Of a stretch of 64,000 nt of DNA, positions 52,441-61,796 are shown in pieces (the stretch's first letter is position 1; every line of letters starts with the position of its first letter). The translations under genes and the position numbers were made by a program. The notes below the pieces were generated by a model. That model did not search any database. It was not told the DNA's origin and saw only the letters and a program-made list of their open reading frames with translations. The stretch comes from Chelatococcus sp. HY11 (GTDB lineage Bacteria > Pseudomonadota > Alphaproteobacteria > Rhizobiales > Beijerinckiaceae): NCBI RefSeq assembly GCF_018398335.1, contig NZ_JAHBRX010000001.1, positions 2,720,001 through 2,784,000 on the forward strand, read 5' to 3'.

Positions 52441-53886
52441 TCAGAAGGCGTTCCGGTAGGAATGGGGGTGGAACACCGTCATGGCCATGATCTTGATGTC
52501 GAGCCACAGGGTCCAGTTGTCGATGTAGTAGAGATCAAACTCAACCCGCTTTTCCATCTTCGAGTCCGTGTCGGTCTGGCCACGATAGCCGTTCACCTGC
52601 GCCCAGCCCGTGATTCCGGGTTTCATATTATGACGCCGGGCGTAGGAGCCGATCTTCGTCTCATATTCCCGATCGTGAGCCAGCGCGTGTGGCCTCGGGC
52701 CGACGATCGACATATGGCCTTTGAGGACGTTGATCAGCTGCGGCAGTTCGTCGAGATTCCAGCGACGCAGGAGGCGGCCGATGCGTGTCACCCTCGGATC
52801 GTTGCGGGTCGCCTGCTGGACGACATCACCGTCATCCTGGGTGGTCATCGTGCGGAACTTGTAGATGCGGAACTCCTTCTGGTTGAAGCCGAAGCGCCGC
52901 TGCACGAACAGCGCCGGCCCCTTGGAGTCCATCCGCACGAGCACCGCCACGAGCAGCATCAGCGGAGACAGCATGATGAGAGCAAGACTTGCGACGACGA
53001 TGTCGAAGCAACGCTTGAGAATGACTTCGTAAGGCGCCAGCGGCGGACGGGCCAGTTGCAGGCTGGACAGCGGGCCGCGCTGCACCAGGCTCACGTCCTC
53101 GAAGCGCTCGAGGATCCGTTCCGGGCTCAGATGGATCTCAGCCGGTATCTTGGAGAAGGCCTTGACGGTCTCGTCGATGGTCACCAGATCCGACCAGGGC
53201 AGCGCGATGAAAACCGAGTCGGAGTTCAGGCGCCGCGCGCTTTCAACAGCATAGCGCAGGCTAGCCACCATATCCTTCGCGGCATCTCCACCCTGGCGCG
53301 GCCCGATGATGGCGGTGCCGACCACCTTCACGCCGAATTCAGCCGGCCGGTAGCGCTTCAGGAAAGCGGCGATATCGCTTTGGCCCCCAACCACATAGAG
53401 GCGCTGGCCGGCGATCAGGCCGCGATTATTGGCTGCGGATACCAGGGTGACCATGACATAGCGGCCGGCGAGCAGCGCAAGCGGGCAAACGGCGTAGAGC
53501 AGGAGAAAGGCGCCCCGGGAATAGTTTTCCGAGGTCTTCAGGACGAAAAGGAGCAGAACGACCGACAGAAACGCCAGCGTCCACAGGCGCATCACGCTCG
53601 TGAAATGCGAGCGGAACGAAAGATAGCGCGTGTGACCGTAGGCGCCCGAGAGAGCGCCAAAAGCGACGAACAGGACAGCGGTCGCAAGGCCCGCGTTGAG
53701 GAAGAGCGCAAGGGGCCCCGCATCGCCGTAGGCGATCCAATGGTAGACGACACCCGTCAACCAGGAGGCGCCGACGATGACGGCGATGTCACCCGCGAAC
53801 GCGGCGGCCGAGAACACGTTTCGCGAGAGCGTGGTGCCCTCGCTGGGAAAATCAGCCTGCGTCGAAATGGTGTCTGTCTTGGACAT
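52441..53886 (-). CDS. polyprenyl glycosylphosphotransferase (WcaJ-type, undecaprenyl-phosphate sugar transferase)
   Basis: Membrane enzyme that starts exopolysaccharide assembly by moving a sugar-1-phosphate onto undecaprenyl phosphate. The 481-residue product has four N-terminal membrane helices and a CoA-binding-like middle domain. A fifth helix leads into the catalytic domain, with KRCFDIVVASLALIM, KGPALFVQRRFGFNQ, FRIYKFRTM, RRWNLDELPQLINVL and VGPRPHALAHD. All catalytic landmarks are intact. ATG 53886 (MSKTDT) is preferred over the longer frame. Glucose or galactose specificity cannot be told. It is divergent from the GT4 gene at 54266. Confidence 0.92.
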   Translation of the reverse strand: MSKTDTISTQADFPSEGTTLSRNVFSAAAFAGDIAVIVGASWLTGVVYHWIAYGDAGPLALFLNAGLATAVLFVAFGALSGAYGHTRYLSFRSHFTSVMRLWTLAFLSVVLLLFVLKTSENYSRGAFLLLYAVCPLALLAGRYVMVTLVSAANNRGLIAGQRLYVVGGQSDIAAFLKRYRPAEFGVKVVGTAIIGPRQGGDAAKDMVASLRYAVESARRLNSDSVFIALPWSDLVTIDETVKAFSKIPAEIHLSPERILERFEDVSLVQRGPLSSLQLARPPLAPYEVILKRCFDIVVASLALIMLSPLMLLVAVLVRMDSKGPALFVQRRFGFNQKEFRIYKFRTMTTQDDGDVVQQATRNDPRVTRIGRLLRRWNLDELPQLINVLKGHMSIVGPRPHALAHDREYETKIGSYARRHNMKPGITGWAQVNGYRGQTDTDSKMEKRVEFDLYYIDNWTLWLDIKIMAMTVFHPHSYRNAF

Positions 53887-54265
53887 AACCGCTGCCCCTA
53901 ACGAACTCTTTCGGACAGCACCTTGTCTCTTAATGAAACAATTACCGTCCTCTGCCATCTGAATTGCAGATGGCGTGCCAGCGGTCGCCTCTTGCGCATG
54001 CGGCGATGATCACCGTTGAATTTATTGACTTTTTCAAAACAGAGCGGCGAGACGGCGCCTCCGCGCGGGATGTTGACCGTTAACGAATCCTAACGCCCCG
54101 CTTGCTGCGGCATAATCCGGGACGAGGGAGGCGGGCTTTCGCGCGACAATGGCACAACAATGCGTGTGACCGGCTGGATGCATACGCCCCTCGTCATTCG
54201 ACCGTTGAAGGCTGCTCCCTCGCAAGCTAAGAGACGAAGGGGGACCGGGGGAGGACGAGGTCGTT
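53887..54265. promoter_or_regulatory. divergent promoter region of the exopolysaccharide genes
   Basis: 379 bp separating the priming transferase from the first glycosyltransferase. AT-rich stretch at 54010-54040. It should hold both promoters; no specific operator was recognised. Confidence 0.4.
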
Positions 54266-55441
54266 GTGCTCCATGTCCGCCCCCCGACGGGAGCAATGGA
54301 CCAGTCAAAAGCTCAGATATCGATCGGCGTTATCATCGGCGGGTTCGCTGGCGGGGGCGCGCAACGGGACGCTGTGCTTCTGTCGAATGCGCTGGCGCGG
54401 CTGGGCGCGAAGGTCACGGTCGTCGTGCTGCGAAGCGAGGGGCCGCTCCAGACGCTCCTCGACGAGAACGTCACGGTCATCGCGCTCGCTCCGCGCCTGC
54501 GGCTGTCGATACAGCGGCTCAGGCGCGCCTTCCTCCATGCACGTCTCGATGTCGTCCTGAGTTCCGAAGCGAGCCTCAATATCGCCTGTGTGCTGGCGGT
54601 CCGTTCCCTTGCGCGCCGACACCGGCCCGCCCTGATCCTACGTGAGGTCGGCGTTCCCTCGGTCGGCATCAAGCGCGATCCTTATATCCAGAACAGGCTC
54701 GCCTACCGGATGGCGCGATTCTACCGTCAGGCCGACCATGTCATCACGCTGACCGAGGGCGCGCGCCAGGATTTGATAGATCTGTTCGGTGTTCCGGAAA
54801 CCATGATCTCGGTGCTTCACACAAAGCCGATCATCACCCCGGATGTCGCGGCGTCCCTGACCGCCGGCGCAGCGATACCCCGGCGCGACGCAGGCCGCAT
54901 CGTGACCATGGGCCGCCTTTCCGCGGAGAAGGGCCATCGCGATTTGATTCACGCCATGGCCCTCATGCCGCAAGACATCAACTGGCAACTTTTCATCGTC
55001 GGCGAAGGGCGGGAACGCCCACATCTGGAGCGGCTTGCGGCACGTCTCGGCCTCGGCGATCGAATCACTTTTGCCGGCTATGCGCACGATCCGTTCGCCT
55101 GGTTCGAACGCGCGGAGCTCGCCGTATCGAGCTCGCTCTACGAGGGTTTCGGCAATTCACTGGTCGAGGCGCTGGCCTGTGGCACGCCTGTGGTCGCGAC
55201 CGACTGCCCCTACGGTCCCCGTGAGATCCTGGATAACGGCCGCTTCGGACGGCTGGTGCCCCCCCGCGAGCCGCGCGAGCTGGCGGCCGCCATCGCGAAG
55301 GAGCTTGGACGGCCGGTCGATCGCGACGCGTTGCGGGAGCGTGGGCTCCAGCACATGACAGATCGTTCCGCAGAGGAGTTTTTGGAAATAGCCCAGCCTA
55401 TCGCAGAATCGGCCAGACGTAGCAGTCTGATGATGGCGTAG
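54266..55441 (+). CDS. glycosyltransferase family 4
   Basis: 391-residue GT-B glycosyltransferase: the N-terminal GGFAGGGAQRDAVLLSNAL acceptor region, then GRLSAEKGHRDLI and the donor-site motif SSLYEGFGNSLVEALACGTPVVATD with the EX7E glutamates. It adds one sugar to the lipid-linked repeat unit on the cytoplasmic face. A GTG start at 54266 is preceded by GAGG/AGG sequences; ATG 54296 is a reasonable alternative. Sugar specificity unknown. Confidence 0.87.
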   Translation: MLHVRPPTGAMDQSKAQISIGVIIGGFAGGGAQRDAVLLSNALARLGAKVTVVVLRSEGPLQTLLDENVTVIALAPRLRLSIQRLRRAFLHARLDVVLSSEASLNIACVLAVRSLARRHRPALILREVGVPSVGIKRDPYIQNRLAYRMARFYRQADHVITLTEGARQDLIDLFGVPETMISVLHTKPIITPDVAASLTAGAAIPRRDAGRIVTMGRLSAEKGHRDLIHAMALMPQDINWQLFIVGEGRERPHLERLAARLGLGDRITFAGYAHDPFAWFERAELAVSSSLYEGFGNSLVEALACGTPVVATDCPYGPREILDNGRFGRLVPPREPRELAAAIAKELGRPVDRDALRERGLQHMTDRSAEEFLEIAQPIAESARRSSLMMA

Positions 55442-55564
55442 AGTCGGCGCGATGCGAATTTTCAGTCATGCGCCAATCATTCACTTGTCTTATTGAGGAT
55501 GCCGCGTCCATGAGTTGATTGGCAGTCCCTGCCATTCACACCGAAGAGATGGATTCGCAATCCT

Positions 55565-56701
55565 TTGCCGCTCGCCCGCCTTCGCCATGCATCCTTCCTG
55601 ATCGAGATTCACGCTGGCGAGCAGCTTGCGGACATCGGCTGGCCATCGGTCTCCGATGACACCGGCTTTGTTTTCCACGCCTTTCAGGCGCGCGAATTCC
55701 TTGAATTGTGGATCGACACCATCGGTGCCGCGCGAGGCTCGCAGGGTTTACTGGTCACCATCAGCGATAGCGAAGGCCCGGTCTGCCGTTTTGCCTTCGC
55801 CAGAGAAACGCGCTGGGGGGCCAGGATCCTCCGCTTCATGGACGGGGGTGTCGCTGACTACGGCGCTCCGGTGATCCGTCGTGGCTATTGTTTCGAGGCC
55901 GACGCCTTCCGCAGTCTGTGGCGCGCCGTCCTCAGCGCCTTACCGCGCATCGATGCGGTCGATCTTCGCAAGATCGCGCCCACCATCCTCGGAACCCCCA
56001 GCCCGCTGATGCATCTGGGCGTCAGCACGAGCGACGATCGCGGATCCTTCATCGCGCCGGGACAGGATCTCGATGTCTATATCGGGGATCCCGCCCGCCT
56101 CGGACAAGCGCGGCAGGCCGCCAGCAAGCTCATGAAGCTGCGGCGCCAGAGCACCGTGGCGATCGATTTCGACCCGCCCCGCGCCGCGCTGCCGGCCATT
56201 CTCGATTTCACCTTCCGCCACAAGAGCGCGCAATATATCGAGACCATCGGCCTCGATGTCACGGATCTACCCGGCCAGCGGGCGTTCTTCACGGGGCTGG
56301 CCGAGCGATCGCGGACAAGGCCTCTACGGACCGTCTCGACCGCATCCGTCGATGGGCAGCTCGCCGCCACGCATCTCGGCTACCGCCGGGGCAATCACCT
56401 CTACTACATCCTGCCGAGCCTCGATCGCGCCCGCTTCGGCAAGACGTCCATAGGCTCAGCGCTTTTGCTGGAGGTGTTGCGGCATCTTGCCGGATCCGGC
56501 GATGCCGTTGTCGATCTCGGCTGCGGCACCGAGCGCTGGAAACACGCCTGGATCACCGGCTCGTTCCCGTTGTCCACATTACTGAAGCCCCGGACAGCCG
56601 TGGGTCTCGTTTATTGCGCCGCGTTCAGGCTCCGCGACCGGCGGCGCAGGGCGGTCCCCGCCGGCCGGACAGATCAGATCGAGGAGGCCGGCAAGCGATG
56701 A
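55565..56701 (+). CDS. GNAT/FemAB-like acyltransferase (BioF2-like domain)
   Basis: 378-residue cytoplasmic protein of the GNAT type with a FemAB/BioF2-like acetyltransferase fold, recognised by HLYYILPSLDRARFGKTSIGSALLLEVL and the DLGCGTERWKH stretch near the C-terminus. Such proteins occur in exopolysaccharide clusters and may acylate the repeat unit; the reaction is unknown. The start is a TTG at 55565. The stop overlaps the deacetylase start (ATGA), so the two modification enzymes are coupled. Confidence 0.75.
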   Translation: MPLARLRHASFLIEIHAGEQLADIGWPSVSDDTGFVFHAFQAREFLELWIDTIGAARGSQGLLVTISDSEGPVCRFAFARETRWGARILRFMDGGVADYGAPVIRRGYCFEADAFRSLWRAVLSALPRIDAVDLRKIAPTILGTPSPLMHLGVSTSDDRGSFIAPGQDLDVYIGDPARLGQARQAASKLMKLRRQSTVAIDFDPPRAALPAILDFTFRHKSAQYIETIGLDVTDLPGQRAFFTGLAERSRTRPLRTVSTASVDGQLAATHLGYRRGNHLYYILPSLDRARFGKTSIGSALLLEVLRHLAGSGDAVVDLGCGTERWKHAWITGSFPLSTLLKPRTAVGLVYCAAFRLRDRRRRAVPAGRTDQIEEAGKR

Positions 56702-57453
56702 ACCCCGGAGACATCGTGGCGGGCCTTGCCCGCAAGGCCGGCCGCCATCTCAACACGCAACCGCTCTCGATGCGCAACCGGCAGCCGCTGGTCAGCTTCA
56801 CCTTCGACGACATTCCCGATTCGGCCGCACGACAGGGCGCGGCGGTCCTTGAGGCCCACGGAATCAAGGGCACCTTCTATGTTGCCGCCGGTCTTCTTGG
56901 CACCCGAGACGCGTTCTGGAACCTGGCGACAGCCGACGACATCCGCCGCCTCCACACGACCGGGCACGAAATCGGCTGCCATACCCTCGACCATCGCAAG
57001 GTCGATGAACTCAGCGCGGCGGAACTCAGCGCTGAGTGCGACGCCAATCACGCCGCCCTGAACGCCATTTGTGGTCCGATCGACCTGCCGAACTTCGCCT
57101 ATCCCTTCGGGCGGCAGTCTCTGCCCCGGAAGCTCGACCTGCAGCGGCGCTTCGCCAGTTGCCGCAGCGTCTATGAAGGGGTCAATACCGGCAGGATCGA
57201 CCGCGCGATGCTCCGGGTGACCGAGCTTTACGACCGAACGCTCACCGCTGAAAAACTGGCGCGAACGCTCGATGCCGCCGCGGCGCAAAACGGCTGGATC
57301 ATCTTCTACACCCATGATGTCACGGATGCCCCGAGCTGGATCGGCGCCTCGCCCGGGCTCATGGCCAATGTCATCAAGGCCGTCACGGACCGTGGCTTTG
57401 CCTGTGTGACGGTGAAGGAAGCCCTCGCGCGGATCGGCCTCCGGAAGGCCTGA
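56698..57453 (+). CDS. polysaccharide deacetylase (NodB fold)
   Basis: 251-residue carbohydrate esterase 4-type protein. FTFDDIP supplies the catalytic/metal Asp pair (Asp37, Asp38), HEIGCHTLDHR the metal histidines (His95, His99), NFAYPFGRQS the next motif, and IIFYTHDV the terminal His. No signal peptide is seen, so it may act on lipid-linked sugars on the inner face. It removes N- or O-acetyl groups from the polymer or its precursor. ATG 56698 overlaps the stop of the acyltransferase gene. Confidence 0.87.
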   Translation: MNPGDIVAGLARKAGRHLNTQPLSMRNRQPLVSFTFDDIPDSAARQGAAVLEAHGIKGTFYVAAGLLGTRDAFWNLATADDIRRLHTTGHEIGCHTLDHRKVDELSAAELSAECDANHAALNAICGPIDLPNFAYPFGRQSLPRKLDLQRRFASCRSVYEGVNTGRIDRAMLRVTELYDRTLTAEKLARTLDAAAAQNGWIIFYTHDVTDAPSWIGASPGLMANVIKAVTDRGFACVTVKEALARIGLRKA

Positions 57454-57518
57454 TCCGCGTTTGCAGGTGCAATGGTGGTACCGCCGCCAAGCGCTGAACG
57501 CTCGTGGGAAGCCTTTGC

Positions 57519-58175
57519 TTAACCGCGAACAGCGATCAGGGACTTTGTGAAGCCGTAGAACTTCTCCCGCGCGATGGCGGAGTTCGGGAAGAGCGACTGC
57601 ATGTCGCGCACATCCAGCAGGCTCGCGTCGCTCAGGATTTCGTAGGCCTGATCACGCGTCTCGGCCTTTGGATAGAAGCCAAGCTTGCGGCGCATCACGG
57701 CGGCGATGCGGAGCGGCTCGGGCAGCCAATGGATGGCCGGCGTGCGGAAATGCGGCTCGATCGGGAACCAGAAGTTGGGCGTCTGCACGAAATGGCGCGG
57801 CGCCAGGCGCTGGATCTCATCGGCCATGCGGCGCTTGTTGGCAAAGCTCCCGACATGCTCCAGCACCGAGTTGGAGTGGACGATGTCAAAGGCATTGTTG
57901 TCGAAGCCCGGCATGCTGCAGGCATCGCCGGCAAGGCTCAGAAAGCGGCTGTCGGGCACCTGCTCCGCGGTGAGGTTGACCAGCGTGATATGGAGAGGCC
58001 GATCGCTCCACAGGTCCTCGAGGCCCTTCCAGTAAGAGACGCCACCGCCGACATCGAGAACGCGGCAGCTGCGCTTGGTCTTGAGCACTTCATCGACGAG
58101 GCCGAGAAAGCGCTCCAGGCGGCGGCGACGGAACTTGTTCTGGTAAACGGCGGTTTCGGTGGTGGCGAGCGACAT
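57519..58175 (-). CDS. class I SAM-dependent methyltransferase
   Basis: 218-residue methyltransferase with motif I VLDVGGGVSYWKGL and the later FDIVHSNSVLEHVG motif, which bind S-adenosylmethionine. It probably methylates a sugar or end group of the exopolysaccharide. It reads against its neighbours; a GGGGAT ribosome site lies 7-9 nt before the ATG. The target is not predictable. Confidence 0.85.
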   Translation of the reverse strand: MSLATTETAVYQNKFRRRRLERFLGLVDEVLKTKRSCRVLDVGGGVSYWKGLEDLWSDRPLHITLVNLTAEQVPDSRFLSLAGDACSMPGFDNNAFDIVHSNSVLEHVGSFANKRRMADEIQRLAPRHFVQTPNFWFPIEPHFRTPAIHWLPEPLRIAAVMRRKLGFYPKAETRDQAYEILSDASLLDVRDMQSLFPNSAIAREKFYGFTKSLIAVRG

Positions 58176-58421
58176 AACAGATCCCCTTCAGGGAAGAATG
58201 AGAGGGCGGACAGTGTGTTTGCTTGGGACCAACCGCCGCTTCGCTGATACCAAATGCAAAGGCCGCGCCAGTTCGCCTCAGGCACCCCAGGAGACCATGC
58301 CAACCGCCTGAAACCCTGATCCTGCTTGGTTTGAAGCCATCTCCCGCCAAAAGCGGCATTTTGGTTCAGCTTTTGCAATCTGAACAGCGAGGCCCGCCAG
58401 AAGCGTGTGGAGTGTATTAAA

Positions 58422-59249
58422 ATGGCACAGGTGCAATGCACAAATCCCGGACAGCGGTCATTAACCAGCGCCGACTGTGCCAATGCCATCCGACCGATCT
58501 TCGGCATTCCGGTCCAAGCGGCCACAAGCGATGCCATGATCGATGAGCTCGACCGTCGCTGCGATGCCGCACGGGCGGGCGAGCCACTGCAGGTGGCCTT
58601 CCTCAACGCGCATAATGCCAATCTGTGCTGGGAAAACGCCGACGTCGCCGCCGCCTTCCGGCGCGGGCTCGTGTTGAACGATGGCATCGGGCTTGAGATC
58701 GCCACCCGCGTCCTGCATGGGGAGGCCTTCCCGGACAACCTGAACGGCACTGATTTCGTGCCGCTCTATCTGGAGAAGACGAGCCGGGTCTTCCGCATCT
58801 TCCTGCTGGGTGGCGCGGAGGGCGTTGCCGATAAGGTTCTCTCGACCTTTCAGGCGCGTGCGCCGCAGCATCACTATGTCGGAACACGGCACGGCTATTT
58901 CACCGACGCGGAGGCTGCTGACGTCGCCCGCGAAATCGCGGCATCGGGCGCTGATCTCGTGCTCGTGGCGCTGGGGAGCCCGCGTCAGGAGCTTTGGATG
59001 AGCCGGCATCTGGCCACCACCGGTTGCCGCGCCGGCATATCGGTCGGCGGTCTGTTCGACTTCGCTTCGGGCACGAAGCCGCGCGCGCCGATGCTCGTGC
59101 GGCGCCTGCAATGCGAATGGGTCTTCCGCCTTCTTCTGGAGCCGCGCCGCATGGCGCGCCGCTACCTCAAGGGCAATTTCGCCTTTCTGGCGCGGGTCGC
59201 CCGGGAGCGGCTGGCGCCGCACAGCATGCCGGTCTGGACGCAGGGATGA
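58422..59249 (+). CDS. WecG/TagA/CpsF-family glycosyltransferase
   Basis: 275-residue GT26 enzyme. Family motifs are ATSDAMIDELDRR, VAFLNAHNANLCWEN, NDGIGLEIATRVL, NLNGTDFVP, FLLGGAEGVADKV and ALGSPRQELWM, with AGISVGGLFDFASGTKPRAP near the end. It transfers a sugar such as ManNAc(A) or another hexose to a lipid-linked acceptor. ATG 58422 has GGAG about 9 nt upstream. It lies convergent to the flippase gene. Confidence 0.9.
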   Translation: MAQVQCTNPGQRSLTSADCANAIRPIFGIPVQAATSDAMIDELDRRCDAARAGEPLQVAFLNAHNANLCWENADVAAAFRRGLVLNDGIGLEIATRVLHGEAFPDNLNGTDFVPLYLEKTSRVFRIFLLGGAEGVADKVLSTFQARAPQHHYVGTRHGYFTDAEAADVAREIAASGADLVLVALGSPRQELWMSRHLATTGCRAGISVGGLFDFASGTKPRAPMLVRRLQCEWVFRLLLEPRRMARRYLKGNFAFLARVARERLAPHSMPVWTQG

Positions 59250-59254
59250 CCCGG

Positions 59255-60643
59255 CTACGCTTCTCCTTCTCGCCGCGGACGGGAGAGATGCAGCAGGTTG
59301 AAGCGCAGGATGACCGCGCCGCCCGCGGCGGCGAACACCAACGCCTTTGCGGCCATCGCCAGCATGGGGGCGGTAATGAAGTGCTGGATCGCGACATCCG
59401 CGATCAACGTTGCCAGGGCCATAAGGCTTATGACGACAAATCCTTTCTTATCAACTGGCATGCGATAGTGCCGGCGACCGACGACAACGAAGAGGACGCA
59501 GGCAACGATATGCGCCGACATCAGCGCGATCGCCGCGCCCATGGCGCCCTCCCAGGGCACCAGGAGCGTGGCGAGCAGGGCGGACGTTGCCACGAAGACA
59601 AGAGACCCGATGAGTTCGAGATGACTGGCGTTCGAGAAATAGATGACCTGCGCGAAATAGAAGTTGCGCATCGTCATGAAGCCGAAGGCGATCGCGAACA
59701 GGGGAATCTGCGTGCGCGTGGGCTCATAGAACGCCTCGCCGACGAGCAGCCGCACCACCACGTCCCCGAAGACGAGGAAGAACACCGCGCCAAAGGTGGC
59801 GGTTGCCATGCAGGCATTGAAGGCGTGCCGCAGCACCCGGTCCGCGTCCTCGCGCTCACCGGAATTGGCATGCTGCTTGGCGACCGTGACCAGCGCCATG
59901 GCGATCGATTCGCCAACGACCATGAAGGCCTGTCGCAGGAAGTCGGCCACGACGCCATACGGGCCCAGCGCGCCCGCGCCGCCGAAATGGGCGAGCAGCA
60001 ACCGGTCGACGCTTTGGCCGACAGCCATCACGCCGAAGGATATCAGGAGCGGCCAGCCGTAGATGATCAGCGAACGCATGGCATGGCCGCTTGGCGCGAG
60101 CCGCACGTCGCGAATGGCCATGATGCCCGGGATGGCTGCGCCGACATGGGCCAGCGCGACCGCGAAGGCGAGCGACACGGCGCTGCCGGTCATCGTCAGC
60201 GCCGCCGCGCCGAAGACAATAACGAGGCCCGCGCGCAACAGCATGAGCACCGCGACCGTGCCGGCCTTCAGACGCGTGCGGCTGATCTCCAGCAGCGCCT
60301 CGTAACCCGCCATGCTGACCAGCAGGATGAACACGGCGGTGAGGAATTCGGGCCCTGCGATGCCGGAAACCCACAGGCCGGAGAGCACGACGGCGACGCC
60401 GATGAGCGCCGCGCTCAACAAGATGCCGAAGGACGCGATATAATCGCCGGCGGCCTCGCGGCGATACACACCGAAAAACGCGAAGCGCATCCATTGCGTG
60501 GAGAAGCCGTAGACGATGCTCGTCCAGGCGAAGATCAGAAGATACTCACCATAGGTCACAGGGCCCGCCATCCGCGAGAAGATGGCAAGGGCGACAAGAT
60601 TGCCGACCGCCGACAGAACGCGCGCGGCAAGGAAAAGCAGCAT
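59255..60643 (-). CDS. polysaccharide flippase (Wzx/RfbX-like)
   Basis: 462-residue membrane protein with about 12-14 helices of the MATE/Wzx superfamily (VLSAVGNLVALAIFSRMAGPVTYGEYLLIF near the N-terminus). It moves lipid-linked oligosaccharide across the inner membrane for polymerisation. ATG 60643 is preferred to 60688 because AAGG precedes it and the first helix starts there. No separate Wzy polymerase was recognised in the window. Confidence 0.85.
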   Translation of the reverse strand: MLLFLAARVLSAVGNLVALAIFSRMAGPVTYGEYLLIFAWTSIVYGFSTQWMRFAFFGVYRREAAGDYIASFGILLSAALIGVAVVLSGLWVSGIAGPEFLTAVFILLVSMAGYEALLEISRTRLKAGTVAVLMLLRAGLVIVFGAAALTMTGSAVSLAFAVALAHVGAAIPGIMAIRDVRLAPSGHAMRSLIIYGWPLLISFGVMAVGQSVDRLLLAHFGGAGALGPYGVVADFLRQAFMVVGESIAMALVTVAKQHANSGEREDADRVLRHAFNACMATATFGAVFFLVFGDVVVRLLVGEAFYEPTRTQIPLFAIAFGFMTMRNFYFAQVIYFSNASHLELIGSLVFVATSALLATLLVPWEGAMGAAIALMSAHIVACVLFVVVGRRHYRMPVDKKGFVVISLMALATLIADVAIQHFITAPMLAMAAKALVFAAAGGAVILRFNLLHLSRPRREGEA

Positions 60644-60747
60644 GTGACCTTGCTTCGTTGGGTGATACGACCGGACCGGGCGGCCCATTCCGCATCCTAT
60701 CCAATGTCTCGCGCGCCCTTACAAGCCATCGACGGTCAGGGAATGTG

Positions 60748-61794
60748 ATGAAAGTCCTGCAAATCCTCCACACGGACGAAATCGGCGGCATCCAGACCCT
60801 GGCCCACATGATCGAGCAGGGGCTCGTCCAGCACGGGGTGGAAGTCGAAACCGCGATCATGTTCCCGCGTCCGTTCATGCCCGCGAAGGACAAGATCGTA
60901 GCGGCGATCGCCATGGCACGCCGCATCATGGCCGGTGGCTGCGACGCGCTCATCGCTTATCAGGCCACAGCGTCGATCCTCGTCGGCACGGCGGGCCGGC
61001 TGGGAGGCTATAAAAACCGTATCGTCCATCAGACAGCCATCCCCGGGGAAACAGCGCCCTTCGTGCGCTGGCTGGACCGTTTCGTCGGCACCACCGGCGG
61101 CTATACCGCGAATATCGCCAATTCCGTTTTCACCCAGAACGAGTTCGCTCATTACCCGATCCCCTATCGTCGCGATCTCCGGCTGATCGAGCACGGCCTC
61201 GATGCGCCGCACCCCACCCTGACGATGGCGGAGGCGCGCCAGCGGTTCAATCTGCCCGCAACCGGCAAGCTGATCCTCAATGTCGGACGCCTCGTCGATC
61301 AGAAAAACCAGGACGTCCTCATCAAGGCCCTGCCCGCGCTGCCGGCGGCATCGCTGGTCATCGCCGGGGACGGCCCGAAGCGCGCGCATATCGAGGCGCT
61401 GGCCCGCGAGTTCGGCGTTCAGGAGCGATTGATCCTGCTCGGCAATGTCACGCCGGGCGATGTGCCTGACCTGTTCGCGGCAGCCGACGTCTTCGCCTTT
61501 CCCTCCGTCTGGGAGACCTTCGGGCTCGCCGCTGTGGAGGCCGCGATGGTCGGGCTGCCGTCTGTGGTCGCCGATCTCGACGTGCTGCGCGAGGTGCTCG
61601 CCACCGGCGAAATCGCTCCCATCCGCTTCGCCAATCCCCATGACGTCAAGCGCTGGAAGGATGCCCTCGCGCAGATGCTCCGCAACCCGCCGCCGCCGGC
61701 GGTGCGACGGGAAGCCGCCCGCGCCGTGACCGCGAAATATGCGCGCGAGCGCATGGTCGATTCCTACCTCGACCTTCTGCAAGTCGCGCATTGA
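60748..61794 (+). CDS. glycosyltransferase family 4
   Basis: 348-residue GT-B enzyme beginning MKVLQILHTDEIGGIQTLA, with NVGRLVDQKNQDVLIKAL and the donor site FPSVWETFGLAAVEAAMVGLP (EX7E). It adds a further sugar to the repeat unit. ATG 60748 has AGGGA about 5 nt upstream; the longer frame is spurious. Divergent from the flippase gene and followed directly by a GH5 gene. Substrate unknown. Confidence 0.88.
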   Translation: MKVLQILHTDEIGGIQTLAHMIEQGLVQHGVEVETAIMFPRPFMPAKDKIVAAIAMARRIMAGGCDALIAYQATASILVGTAGRLGGYKNRIVHQTAIPGETAPFVRWLDRFVGTTGGYTANIANSVFTQNEFAHYPIPYRRDLRLIEHGLDAPHPTLTMAEARQRFNLPATGKLILNVGRLVDQKNQDVLIKALPALPAASLVIAGDGPKRAHIEALAREFGVQERLILLGNVTPGDVPDLFAAADVFAFPSVWETFGLAAVEAAMVGLPSVVADLDVLREVLATGEIAPIRFANPHDVKRWKDALAQMLRNPPPPAVRREAARAVTAKYARERMVDSYLDLLQVAH

Positions 61795-61796
61795 CC